This document shows positions 1-8,146 of a DNA stretch of 19,188 nucleotides, piece by piece. The stretch's first letter is position 1. Each line of letters opens with the position of its first letter. Position numbers and translations under genes: made by a program. The stretch comes from an uncultured Ruminococcus sp. Lineage in GTDB: Bacteria; Bacillota; Clostridia; Oscillospirales; Ruminococcaceae. The DNA lies in contig CAMOEP010000007.1 in the NCBI GenBank assembly GCA_946612185.1, forward strand, positions 1 through 19,188. The letters are read 5' to 3'. The notes beneath the pieces are model-generated. The model was not told where the DNA came from and did not search any database. It saw only the letters and a program-made list of their open reading frames with translations.

Positions 1-53
1 TTGAGAAGAAGGAAGACAACCTGGCTGACGAAGTAGCTAAGATGATCAAGTAA
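1..53 (+). CDS. 3' end of an unidentified protein-coding gene (partial)
   Basis: Reading frame 3 is open from the left edge to a TAA at 51-53 and encodes a lysine/glutamate-rich C-terminus ending LADEVAKMIK. It is followed 19 bases later by a clear intrinsic terminator, as expected for a real gene end. Codons AAG, GAG/GAA, GCT and CTG match the bias of the other genes. Too little is visible to name a product. Confidence 0.6.
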   Translation, partial: EKKEDNLADEVAKMIK

Positions 54-72
54 TTCAAATCTGTTTTTATTA

Positions 73-105
73 CCGCAGCATGGGGTACTGTGCTGCGGTT
101 TTTTT
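73..105 (+). terminator. intrinsic terminator of the upstream partial gene
   Basis: Arms CCGCAGCA (73-80) and TGCTGCGG (91-98) pair perfectly around a 10-base loop and are followed at once by seven T residues (99-105). It separates the upstream gene from the membrane protein at 129. Confidence 0.9.
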
Positions 106-128
106 GATATGATTATTGGAGGTTTTTT

Positions 129-953
129 ATGAATTTCAGATTCAGAATGGTGGTACTGCTTCTTTTTGTGGGCATAGCACTGACTGTTTTAGGTTTCCAG
201 CGCAGCAGTATGCTTATTAAAGGGGATACAGTAAATCTGAGCGCACCTGTTGGCGATTTCAGCAAAAGCGCTCTCTGCGAGGGTACTATCGACTTCGTGT
301 ACGGCCCTTTCGCTGTCCTTGAAACAACCAGAAAGACTGCCGGCGTTAAAACTGGTTCTACAACCACTAATTTCTACATCGTCGGTGATACTTTTGACGG
401 CGATGCACTGGTAGTATTCACCACAAGCGATGATATGCTTATCAGAAAGCTTGACGATGCCGCTGACAAGTGGTATGAGTACTTAACTGACGAGTCTATT
501 GCTGAAGATGATTATCCCGAAATAGCTATCGACTTCAAGGGCTATCTGGCAAAGCAGACTAAAGACGATGATTTCGATACCTACTACCAGGAGGCTATCG
601 AAGACCTGGGTGCTATCGGCTATGTTCCGGAGGATTTCGCTGAGTACCGCATCATTTATGGTGAGGTCGGCAAGGGCAGCTTCGTTATGCTCGCCGGTGG
701 ACTTCTGGTTCTTGCTCTCGGAATTTTCCTTGCTATCAGGACTGTAAAAAGCACTAAGAAGTACCTGGCTGATGCCAAGGCTGTAACTGCCGCTGAGAAG
801 GCTCGCAAAGAGGAAATGCTGAATATGGCTGACAAGTATTCCGAAAATGAAGCCGATACATTCGTAGATGAGACTGAACAGTATCCCACAGACAACATTG
901 ACGAGACAAGCAAAGTTGTAGATGAGTCTGATTATGACACTATCGAATCCTGA
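129..953 (+). CDS. uncharacterised two-segment membrane protein
   Basis: The ATG at 129 has a GGAGG (118-122) six bases upstream. The 274-residue product has a hydrophobic segment at about 7-22, a polar acidic region at 24-182, a second hydrophobic segment at about 184-204, and a tail of 70 residues that begins basic and helical (KKYLADAKAVTAAEKARKEE, 210-229) and ends strongly acidic. This suggests a double-spanning protein with an extracytoplasmic loop of about 160 residues and cytoplasmic ends. The first hydrophobic segment could be an uncleaved signal anchor; no AxA cleavage site or lipobox stands out. It sits alone between a terminator and the moxR promoter, so it is probably monocistronic, but I see no convincing promoter in the 23 bases after the preceding terminator. 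I do not recognise the family and assign no function. Confidence 0.85.
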   Translation: MNFRFRMVVLLLFVGIALTVLGFQRSSMLIKGDTVNLSAPVGDFSKSALCEGTIDFVYGPFAVLETTRKTAGVKTGSTTTNFYIVGDTFDGDALVVFTTSDDMLIRKLDDAADKWYEYLTDESIAEDDYPEIAIDFKGYLAKQTKDDDFDTYYQEAIEDLGAIGYVPEDFAEYRIIYGEVGKGSFVMLAGGLLVLALGIFLAIRTVKSTKKYLADAKAVTAAEKARKEEMLNMADKYSENEADTFVDETEQYPTDNIDETSKVVDESDYDTIES

Positions 954-1007
954 CTCTCGGTCAGCTATGTACGCATAAGAAACAATTTCAATTTTTCAAC
1001 AATAATG

Positions 1008-1046
1008 CACCTCTGCTTTTGTACAACACTTACAAAAGTGGGGGTG
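1008..1046. other. 16-bp hairpin upstream of the moxR promoter, possible terminator
   Basis: CACCTCTGCTTTTGTA (1008-1023) pairs with TACAAAAGTGGGGGTG (1031-1046) around a 7-base loop, with 13 Watson-Crick and three G-T pairs. It lies 55 bases past the stop of the membrane protein and 22 bases before the -35 of the next operon. The following bases are AT-rich (TAATATTTATATAT) but not a clean T-run, so it may be a weak terminator or an operator-like site. Confidence 0.5.
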
Positions 1047-1067
1047 TAATATTTATATATATTACCA

Positions 1068-1096
1068 TTGCAGTAATTTTTAAAATATGGTATAAT
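1068..1096 (+). promoter_or_regulatory. sigma-A promoter with extended -10 for the moxR operon
   Basis: TTGCAG (1068-1073), a 17-base spacer and a perfect TATAAT (1091-1096) preceded directly by TGG, giving an extended -10 (TGnTATAAT). Transcription would start near 1103, leaving a leader of about 30 bases before the moxR ATG at 1134. Confidence 0.85.
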
Positions 1097-1133
1097 TATT
1101 ATATCCATATTAATAAAGGTATGAGGTCTTTTT

Positions 1134-2072
1134 ATGAATCAAAAAATACAACTCCTTACCGAATCCGTCGGAAAGGTCATCGTCGGAAAAAGCGACACAG
1201 TACTCAAACTCATCGCCGCTCTGCTGTGTGAGGGTCACGTTCTTCTGGAGGACGTTCCCGGTGTTGGAAAAACCCAGCTCATCACAGCACTTTCCAAGTC
1301 CATAGGCGGCAAATTCAACAGAATCCAGCTTACACCAGATGTTATGCCGTCGGATATCGCCGGCTTTACTATGCTTGATGCAAAATCAGGCGAATTTATA
1401 TACAAGGACGGCGCTGTCATGTGTAACTTCATGCTCGCTGACGAAATAAACCGTGCTTCGCCAAAGGTGCAGTCCGCACTTCTGGAAGCTATGGAGGAAC
1501 GCCAGATATCACTGGACGGCGTTACTCATAAGCTGCCTCAGCCTTTCCTGGTGCTGGCTACCCAGAACCCGGTTGAAACTTATGGTACTTTCCACCTGCC
1601 GGAAGCACAGATGGACAGATTCTTCATGAAGCTGACTATGGGCTACCCGGACGCTGCCGAGGAAGTGAAGATACTGGAGCGTACCGAAAAACATAACCCT
1701 ATCGCTAATATCGAAGCCCCTGTTATGCACGTTGAGGATATAACCGCACTCCAGCAGGCTGTCCGTGAGGTAAGAGTCACTGAGCAGGTGAAGGAGTACA
1801 TCGTGGCTATCGTGGGAAGTACCCGTGACGACAGAAACGTTACCCTGGGTATCAGTCCCCGTGGAAGCATCGCCCTTTACAAGGCTGCGAAGGCTTTCGC
1901 TTTCATCTATGACAGAGAATACGTTACACCTGACGACGTTAAGAATATCGCCGTTCCGGTGCTTGCTCACCGTATCATTCTCTCCCCCCAGGGCAAGAGT
2001 CAGTTTGGTACAAGTGAGGAGTATATCAAGTCGCTCCTGGGCAATATTGCCGTGCCTGATATGGGAAAATAA
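1134..2072 (+). CDS. MoxR-family AAA+ ATPase
   Basis: A cytoplasmic ATP-driven chaperone-like protein. MoxR ATPases are known to act with co-encoded DUF58/vWA proteins in maturing or assembling envelope and metal-dependent complexes. The 312 residues, usual for the family, show Walker A GVGKT (43-47), Walker B MLADE (100-104), sensor 1 ATQNP (142-146), the conserved ETYGTFHLPEAQMDRF block (148-163) and the sensor-2 region GISPRGS (239-245). The C-terminal helical lid holds the typical YVTPDDV (263-269). The start is the ATG at 1134 with GAGGT (1123-1127) six bases upstream, close behind a strong promoter. It is the first gene of the operon, three bases before the DUF58 gene. Its client is not shown by the sequence; the neighbouring transglutaminase-like and dockerin proteins are candidates. 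Confidence 0.95.
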   Translation: MNQKIQLLTESVGKVIVGKSDTVLKLIAALLCEGHVLLEDVPGVGKTQLITALSKSIGGKFNRIQLTPDVMPSDIAGFTMLDAKSGEFIYKDGAVMCNFMLADEINRASPKVQSALLEAMEERQISLDGVTHKLPQPFLVLATQNPVETYGTFHLPEAQMDRFFMKLTMGYPDAAEEVKILERTEKHNPIANIEAPVMHVEDITALQQAVREVRVTEQVKEYIVAIVGSTRDDRNVTLGISPRGSIALYKAAKAFAFIYDREYVTPDDVKNIAVPVLAHRIILSPQGKSQFGTSEEYIKSLLGNIAVPDMGK

Positions 2073-2075
2073 GGT

Positions 2076-3236
2076 ATGAAGAGTATTTTTGCCGCACTTG
2101 CGGTCGTTTTCCTGCTTTACATATTTACCTTCTTCGTTGACGGCGAAATGGGCGTGATACTTTGTTCTTTCATTTTCTTCGCTCCGGTCATTTCCATGAT
2201 ATTCGCAGTCTACGCCAAAAAGCGCATCTCCGTCAGCATGAGCTGCGACGGTTATGTGAAAAAGGGCAGTATCGTGAATGTGCGGGTGAAAGTGGCTAAA
2301 ACAGGCGCATTTCCCCTGGCTATCGTTGAGATAAGACCGGGCGTGTCCGAGGTTTTCGAGCCGGTGAACAAGACATATCGCATCACCCTTATCGGTGAGG
2401 ACGAGAAGGAGTTCACCTTCCCGGTACAGTCTAAAGTGGGCGGAAATGGCGAAATAAGTATAGAAAGCGTCTGTTCCTGCGGATTCTTAGGCTTCATGAA
2501 GCTGAAAGTAAAGGATATTATCCCACCGCCTCAGAGCGTGGGAGTTATCCCGGAGATACCGCAGGCATCGTCCTCCTCGCAGATATTCAGGGCGATAGCA
2601 AATATCGTCATGACCAGCGACAACGACGAGGAAAACGACACCTCCATGCTGTACTCCGCAAACACTTCTCCCGGCTATGAACACCGTGAGTATACCCTCG
2701 GTGACCCGATGAAGCGTGTTAACTGGAAGCTGTCCTCGAAGAAGAACAAGCTTATGATACGCCTGGACGAGGCGGTATCGTCAGTTCAGCCGGTTATCGT
2801 GCTTGACCTTTTCAGGCGCAGCGGTCAGGACATCTCTGCCGCCGTTGTGAACGAGGAGGCGCTTCTGAAAGCCGTTTTCGGACTTCTCTCCGGACTTGTC
2901 CGCCAGGGGATCTCCTGCACGTTCCTTTACAACAACGCTGCCGGTGAAACTATCTCTGAGAACGTTGATAACCCGGAAACTCCCGAACAGCTTCTTCTGA
3001 AAGTGCTTGCGGTGAAAGTCATTCCCGACAAGCGTGTACAGATAGCTCCCGAAAACAGCAAGGTCTGCGCCTGCGTTATCGGTACAACTGACTGCGGCGA
3101 GGGACTTTCTGCAATGACTGACAGAATAGAAAGTGTTGATAATATCAGCATTATCGGCACATCTTCCGAACAGGATAACCCCACGGATATTCCGCTGTGG
3201 TATCTTGACGGCGATAATAACTTTAAACAGGTATAA
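2076..3236 (+). CDS. DUF58 domain membrane protein, MoxR partner
   Basis: A 386-residue protein with two N-terminal hydrophobic segments (about 4-20 and 25-46), a beta-rich region (50-150), the diagnostic DUF58 block with YEHREYTLGDPMKRVNWKLS (201-220), and a C-terminal vWA-like fold starting VIVLDL (240-245). The family is known from MoxR-DUF58-transglutaminase clusters, and the position here, three bases after moxR and three before the transglutaminase gene, fits exactly. Spacing this tight, with only short AAGG/AGGT sequences before the ATGs, points to translational coupling. The metal site of a vWA domain (DxSxS) is degenerate: the sequence is DLFRRSG (244-250), so metal-dependent binding is doubtful. 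It probably bridges the ATPase to the membrane transglutaminase; that is inference from context. Confidence 0.92.
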   Translation: MKSIFAALAVVFLLYIFTFFVDGEMGVILCSFIFFAPVISMIFAVYAKKRISVSMSCDGYVKKGSIVNVRVKVAKTGAFPLAIVEIRPGVSEVFEPVNKTYRITLIGEDEKEFTFPVQSKVGGNGEISIESVCSCGFLGFMKLKVKDIIPPPQSVGVIPEIPQASSSSQIFRAIANIVMTSDNDEENDTSMLYSANTSPGYEHREYTLGDPMKRVNWKLSSKKNKLMIRLDEAVSSVQPVIVLDLFRRSGQDISAAVVNEEALLKAVFGLLSGLVRQGISCTFLYNNAAGETISENVDNPETPEQLLLKVLAVKVIPDKRVQIAPENSKVCACVIGTTDCGEGLSAMTDRIESVDNISIIGTSSEQDNPTDIPLWYLDGDNNFKQV

Positions 3237-3239
3237 GCA

Positions 3240-5645
3240 ATGTCAGATAATTTAACCAATAATTCCAAACTCAAAAGCTTCCTGAAACGAACGCTTCTCG
3301 ACCCGGTGCTTCTGTACAGTACCCTGGTCATAATGACCATTATGCACCAGTATCACGACAGATCAAAGGCGATAATCGTAAAAACCGCTTTCCAGAAGTT
3401 CTGGGACAAGGCAATTGATTATGAGTGCGCCTTGAAGTATGGTCTGCTTGCATTTGTGGTGGGCTGGGTATTTTTCAGGTTTCTGGACTTTGTAAGTTCC
3501 CCGAAACACAAGATACTCTCCGTACTTGCGTTTATAGGTGCGGCTATCGGCTGGCTGATGCTTGCCGGAAAGGTCATTGAAAAGGGTCAGGAAGGCTACC
3601 CTATCGGCTGGGCGCTGTGGTTCTTCACTCCGCAGGACTCGGTCGATTATAACGGACTGTACAACATGGGTCTGTTCATGACACTGGGCATATTCGTGAT
3701 GATGGTAATTTACTACTTCACCAGAGTGCGATACAGGATATTGATGAACTTTGTCATATTCCTGATACCGTTCCTCATTTACGGTAAGGAGTATGCGAAA
3801 ATGCCGATCGGATTCATTATACTCATGATAATCAGTTACCTGCTTATTATGGTGTACTTCCGTTCGCTCAATGAGACTGATACAGTAAAACTCGTGGATA
3901 CCCCACGGCTCTGGATGAGTGTGGGCGTATTCGCAGTAATATTTGCAGTTATCTCCACCGCTGTCCCTAAGCCGGTAGTGGAGGAAAACAGAACCTACCT
4001 TGAATCACTCATGAACGCCGAGGCTTTCACTGATAAGCTGGTCGCAATGCTGTCCGCTTTCCAGGATAGTTCCGACGGTCAGCAGTTCCGTGGACGTATG
4101 AGCAATGAGACTGCTTACTTTGTGCAGTCGAAGTACCCTGTACACCTGAAGACCTCCACGTTCTCCCACTATGACTTTGAGACAGACAAATGGTCGGTCA
4201 GCGACATTGACAGCTACTACGGCACTCGTGACCAGGACGCTTTCCCGGTTCAGTTTTATATGAACCATTGCGTAGGCGACGGTATACTGCGTGCGGCTGA
4301 ACTGGACAGCGATTTTGCTGAAAGGTATGGACTTACCGAATACGCCGGACGTTCCTTCCGCTTGCCTGAACCTCAACCGCTTCATGTATGGGTATGGTTC
4401 CCGAATACTCAGACTGCACCAGTCCCCGGATTTGCGCAGTCACTTGATTCCACCACATACAAAGGACTGCTGGACGCTATGCGCTCAGGTACTATATATA
4501 CCGACGAAGGCAGCTTCGAGGTCAATACCATGTTCGACTACAGTTATCTGCCGGAAGGATTCATCTACAGCGGCGATAACCGTGAACTTCTCAGCGCTAT
4601 TGAAAATGCCGGCGATTATCAGCAGCTTCTTAATGACGCATACGATATTCTTGATGAAAATGATTCTTACGATGATTCTGCTATGCGCAGAGTCGTGAAA
4701 AATAACAATGAATTCTATCCCGATTATCTTAACGAACTTATGGATTACGGTGACGACAGCGATATCCGTGACCTGGCGCTTGAGATAACCGAGGGCTGTA
4801 CTACCGAACTTGAAAAGGCTCAGGCACTTGAAAGCTATTTCTATGGGAATGACTTTGTGTATGACCTGAGTTACGTCAAGGCTTCCGGTGAGAACGTCCA
4901 TGACTTTCTGTTCACCACAAAGACCGGCGTGTGCTATGAGTACGCAACGGCTATGACGCTTATGGCAAGAGCTGTCGGTATCCCTGCAAGATTCTGCGAG
5001 GGCTACAACGCTCAGACACCGCTTGCCGGGGATACAGAAGTCCGTGACTACTGGGGCGCAAGGTTCGTCATGCCGGCAGTTACCAAGGAGGGACTGCGTT
5101 CCTTCGACGTTACCGGAAATGATGCCCACGGCTACCCGGAACTCTATATCAAGGGTTACGGCTGGGTCGTTTTCGAGCCTACTGTAGCCGATGATACCAA
5201 TGCAGACGCAGCACGTTCCACTACCAATTCGCTGTCAATAACCGGTCTTTACCTGTTTATTGCTGCAATGGCAGGACTTGTGCTGCTGCTCCTCTGGCCC
5301 GGTATCTCGCATATGTTCTTCGTCAGAAGAAATTCAAAGCGTGACCCGGAAAAGGCTGTCAGAGCCGCTATGCAGAGAGTGTGCAGACTCTACGGCATAG
5401 ACAAGACCTGTACTTCCCATGAAGCTGCGGATAAGGTAATGAGTACCTCCGGGGCTGATATCAGCAGTATTGCCGGTATCTTCGACAGAACCGTCTACGG
5501 CGGCATCGCTCCTGATAGTAATGACAGGCAGAAGATAATGGAGGAGTACATCACCGCTTACAATGCCCTGCGTGAAGCCAAAAAGCAGAGCAAAAAGGAA
5601 AAAAAGAAAAACAGAAAGCTTAAAGCTAAAGTTAATGTTAATTGA
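3240..5645 (+). CDS. membrane-anchored transglutaminase-like (TgpA-type) protein
   Basis: An 801-residue integral membrane protein. Hydrophobic segments lie at about 20-36, 67-84, 92-112, 142-160, 167-182, 189-206 and 224-243, then an extracytoplasmic region to about 660, one more membrane segment (about 667-688), and a cytoplasmic tail with a DUF4129-like helical stretch (RAAMQRVCRLYG) ending in a lysine-rich run. The transglutaminase core sits in the outer region: GVCYEYATAM gives catalytic Cys565, AHGYPELYI gives His630, and GWVVFEPT gives the acidic partner as Glu646. The usual tryptophan-containing HAW after the histidine is HGY here. Family members are thiol enzymes, either proteases or acyl transferases. 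The MoxR/DUF58 neighbours match the standard cluster. The substrate is unknown; surface proteins such as the dockerin product encoded next are plausible. Confidence 0.92.
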   Translation: MSDNLTNNSKLKSFLKRTLLDPVLLYSTLVIMTIMHQYHDRSKAIIVKTAFQKFWDKAIDYECALKYGLLAFVVGWVFFRFLDFVSSPKHKILSVLAFIGAAIGWLMLAGKVIEKGQEGYPIGWALWFFTPQDSVDYNGLYNMGLFMTLGIFVMMVIYYFTRVRYRILMNFVIFLIPFLIYGKEYAKMPIGFIILMIISYLLIMVYFRSLNETDTVKLVDTPRLWMSVGVFAVIFAVISTAVPKPVVEENRTYLESLMNAEAFTDKLVAMLSAFQDSSDGQQFRGRMSNETAYFVQSKYPVHLKTSTFSHYDFETDKWSVSDIDSYYGTRDQDAFPVQFYMNHCVGDGILRAAELDSDFAERYGLTEYAGRSFRLPEPQPLHVWVWFPNTQTAPVPGFAQSLDSTTYKGLLDAMRSGTIYTDEGSFEVNTMFDYSYLPEGFIYSGDNRELLSAIENAGDYQQLLNDAYDILDENDSYDDSAMRRVVKNNNEFYPDYLNELMDYGDDSDIRDLALEITEGCTTELEKAQALESYFYGNDFVYDLSYVKASGENVHDFLFTTKTGVCYEYATAMTLMARAVGIPARFCEGYNAQTPLAGDTEVRDYWGARFVMPAVTKEGLRSFDVTGNDAHGYPELYIKGYGWVVFEPTVADDTNADAARSTTNSLSITGLYLFIAAMAGLVLLLLWPGISHMFFVRRNSKRDPEKAVRAAMQRVCRLYGIDKTCTSHEAADKVMSTSGADISSIAGIFDRTVYGGIAPDSNDRQKIMEEYITAYNALREAKKQSKKEKKKNRKLKAKVNVN

Positions 5646-5664
5646 TTTGAGGAGGTAGTTTCCT

Positions 5665-7044
5665 ATGTTGAGGACTAATACTTCAAAAGTTATCAGTTCA
5701 GTTATTGCTGCTGTCCTTATGATATGCGCAATTGCCGGCAGTATTGGCACACGCCAGATGAGGTCGTATGCCGCAGAAAGCTACCGCACATGGCGGCAGT
5801 ACGACGACCGCTGGGGCAATATCATGCTTGGCAGCTACGACTGGTCGAATATCCGTGGAAGCGGCTGTCTGGTCACTTCCCTGGCTATGCTGGCAGTACA
5901 CACCGGCTGCAAGACCGAGGATAACTTTAACCCCGGAGTTCTTGCGAATGATCTGAAAAGCGTTAACGCTTTCAATCAGTGGGGCGGACTTGCTTCATGG
6001 ACATCAGTACCCAAAGTACTCCCGCAGATGAGCATTGTCTGGGAACCGGATAAGTACTCCGGCTACTGGGGCAATATCTCATGGAGTACTAAGGTATCTA
6101 TGCTGAAAAACTTCATGAACGCCGGCTACTGGCCTATTGTAAACGCTAATACCCACCACTGGGTAATGATCGAGGGCATCATAGGCGATACAGTTTATAT
6201 GATCGACCCTGCGTCAGACAGCATCAAACTTTATGACGAGTACGGCAATGTTAACCGCAATGACACAAATGACTATGACTATATTCTTGTAAAGAGCCGC
6301 ATCAAGCCTGATCTTGCGCACTTTACAGAGCCAACTATAACCACAAAGCCGCCTCAGCCTTCATATGACCCGTCTATAGACATCTTTATCCGCACAATGC
6401 CGATAAAGACAGAGTATGAGTACGGCGAGCCTCTTGACCTGACCGGCGGTTATGCGCAGGTAGTTTTCGTTGACCCGTACAACGGCTCTACAACTCTCCA
6501 GGCTGAGTCAATGAGCGGCAGCACTAACAGCTATGGCATTGATACTTCGGATTACGACCCGTACACGCCCGGCGAGCATACAATAAGACTGTATGCTTTC
6601 ACCGACTACGCAAGAACTGAGACTACTTTCACTGTAACTGTTATCGAGCCTGAGAAGGAGTACTTCTGCAATGACAAGACGGATGTATACACCGCTCCCG
6701 GCGGATCAAAAGCGAATATCTCCCTTGATAAGGGCGATTCGTTCATAGTGTACCGCAATCAGGACGGCTACGGACATATCAAGTCCGACAGCTTCGACGG
6801 CTGGGTAAAGCTTTCAGGACTTACACAAGCACCTGAGCGCAATATTCATACTGGCGACATCAATGGCGACGGCTACATTAATTTCGTTGATGTTTCTCTG
6901 ATAAATGACTACATCATACAGCCTGAGTCAAAGTACAATGGTATCAGCCGCTTGCTCTCAGCCGAGAGGAAAGCTGCTGACGTAAACGATGATGGTATCA
7001 TAGACGGCAGCGATGTTATCGGACTGTTTAACCTCATCGGATAA
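5665..7044 (+). CDS. secreted C39-like cysteine peptidase with dockerin
   Basis: The ATG at 5665 follows GGAGG (5651-5655). A signal peptide (hydrophobic 9-27, likely cleavage after SYA near 36) leads into a papain-like C39_2-type domain (about 40-212): Gln45 in RQYDDRWG for the oxyanion hole, nucleophile Cys68 in GSGCLVTS, His165 in HHWVMIEG and Asp181 in MIDPAS. Next come a proline/threonine linker (222-236), an Ig-like beta domain (about 239-327), an SH3-like domain (about 333-387) and a type I dockerin (397-458). Its two calcium loops are D398-x-N400-x-D402...D409 and D439-x-N441-x-D443...D450. The dockerin predicts binding to a scaffoldin cohesin, hence a place on a cellulosome. No GG leader-peptide exporter is attached, so it is a free enzyme rather than an ABC-type C39. 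It is 19 bases after the transglutaminase gene, probably in the same transcript. Confidence 0.93.
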   Translation: MLRTNTSKVISSVIAAVLMICAIAGSIGTRQMRSYAAESYRTWRQYDDRWGNIMLGSYDWSNIRGSGCLVTSLAMLAVHTGCKTEDNFNPGVLANDLKSVNAFNQWGGLASWTSVPKVLPQMSIVWEPDKYSGYWGNISWSTKVSMLKNFMNAGYWPIVNANTHHWVMIEGIIGDTVYMIDPASDSIKLYDEYGNVNRNDTNDYDYILVKSRIKPDLAHFTEPTITTKPPQPSYDPSIDIFIRTMPIKTEYEYGEPLDLTGGYAQVVFVDPYNGSTTLQAESMSGSTNSYGIDTSDYDPYTPGEHTIRLYAFTDYARTETTFTVTVIEPEKEYFCNDKTDVYTAPGGSKANISLDKGDSFIVYRNQDGYGHIKSDSFDGWVKLSGLTQAPERNIHTGDINGDGYINFVDVSLINDYIIQPESKYNGISRLLSAERKAADVNDDGIIDGSDVIGLFNLIG

Positions 7045-7075
7045 TAACAAAGGGAAAAGAAGGGAGATCTCCATT

Positions 7076-8044
7076 ATGGAATGGACTGAGGTAAATATAT
7101 TTACCGCAACTGCTGCCATTGAGCTGCTTACTGCAAAACTCATGGACATCGGAGTTAAAGGCTTCGTTATCAAGGACGCTGAGGACTTCAAGGAATTCCT
7201 CGAAAATAAAGAGGGTCACTGGGACTACATCGACAAAGACCTTATGGGTCTGACAGACTGCGAGACTTGCATTACCATATACCTCCCCGGAAACGATCAG
7301 GGCGTGGATATGCTGGCTTCTGTAAGGTCTATGCTGGCTGAGGTGAAGTCAACTGATACAAACGGCGAGTACGGCAGACTCGAAGCGGAACTTTCAAGTA
7401 TCCGTGAGGAGGACTGGGCTAATAACTGGAAACAGTACTTCAAGCCCCTTGAAATAGGCAAAAAGCTCGTCATCAAGCCCTCCTGGGAGGAGTATTCCGG
7501 CGACGGCAGCAGGATAATACTGGAGATCGACCCGGCTTCAAGCTTCGGTACTGGTCAGCACCATACCACAAGGCTTTGTCTGGAACTTCTGGAAGGCTGC
7601 GTAAACGGCGGCGAGAAGATACTGGATATGGGCTGCGGAAGCGGTATACTTTCTATCGCTGCGGTGCTTCTGGGCGCTCAGGACGCTGTTGCTGTGGATA
7701 TCGAGGAGAATGCTGCGGCTACTGCTGCGGAGAATGCTCAGAAGAACAATATCCCTGCTGAGAAGTATACAACTTACTTCGGAAATATACTCAGCGACGA
7801 AAAGCTTGCTGACCGCATCGACGGCAAGTATGACGTTATTACCGCAAATATCGTGGCAGATGTACTTATCGCTATGAAAGACCATTTCCTGAGATACATC
7901 AGGAAGGGCGGCACTCTCATCGTTTCCGGCATCATCGAGGAGCGCATGGAGGAGGTACTCTCAGCTATCGAGCAGACCGGCTTCACCAGAAAAGGCGTGA
8001 ACGTCAAGGACGGCTGGGCGGCTGCGGAATTTACGTTAATATAA
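7076..8044 (+). CDS. prmA: ribosomal protein L11 methyltransferase
   Basis: PrmA transfers methyl groups from S-adenosylmethionine to ribosomal protein L11. The 322-residue product has the N-terminal L11-recognition region (EEDWANNWKQYFKP, 111-124), the family signature DPASSFGTGQHHTTRLCLE (152-170), SAM motif I LDMGCGSG (183-190), the acidic DIE (208-210) and the substrate/SAM motif ANIVADVL (257-264). I chose the ATG at 7076, with AGGGAG at 7061-7066, over an in-frame upstream start at 7013 that lies inside the dockerin gene; the protein then begins MEWTEV, as is usual for the family. It sits 31 bases after the dockerin gene with no terminator between, so it may ride on the envelope operon, but the functions look unrelated. 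Confidence 0.96.
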   Translation: MEWTEVNIFTATAAIELLTAKLMDIGVKGFVIKDAEDFKEFLENKEGHWDYIDKDLMGLTDCETCITIYLPGNDQGVDMLASVRSMLAEVKSTDTNGEYGRLEAELSSIREEDWANNWKQYFKPLEIGKKLVIKPSWEEYSGDGSRIILEIDPASSFGTGQHHTTRLCLELLEGCVNGGEKILDMGCGSGILSIAAVLLGAQDAVAVDIEENAAATAAENAQKNNIPAEKYTTYFGNILSDEKLADRIDGKYDVITANIVADVLIAMKDHFLRYIRKGGTLIVSGIIEERMEEVLSAIEQTGFTRKGVNVKDGWAAAEFTLI

Positions 8045-8079
8045 GCCATTAGCAACATATCAGCTATGATGCTGGTGGC
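8045..8079 (+). other. hairpin after prmA, no T-run
   Basis: GCCATTAGCA (8045-8054) pairs with TGCTGGTGGC (8070-8079) with two G-T pairs and a 15-base loop, directly after the prmA stop. A second short hairpin, ACCGC/GCGGT, follows at 8097-8114. Neither has a T-run. They may be transcript-end or processing structures; a termination role is unproven. Confidence 0.4.
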
Positions 8080-8146
8080 TAAAGGCGTATTATATAACCG
8101 CTGTACAAGGCGGTAACACAAAATTTATTTAAGGAGATCGATTCAA

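Noticed and set aside
1019..1231. 70-codon reading frame across the moxR promoter
   Set aside because: It starts at a TTG inside a hairpin, runs through the -35/-10 and overlaps moxR in another frame; no RBS.
4485..5129. 214-codon antisense frame within the transglutaminase gene
   Set aside because: Shadow of a strongly supported gene; no RBS, no family features.
7013..7075. Longer prmA start at 7013
   Set aside because: Would overlap the dockerin gene end and lacks an RBS; the ATG at 7076 has AGGGAG and gives the family N-terminus.
8088..8098. TATTAT/TATAAC as promoter of the 8147 gene
   Set aside because: No acceptable -35 at 16-18 bases for any register.
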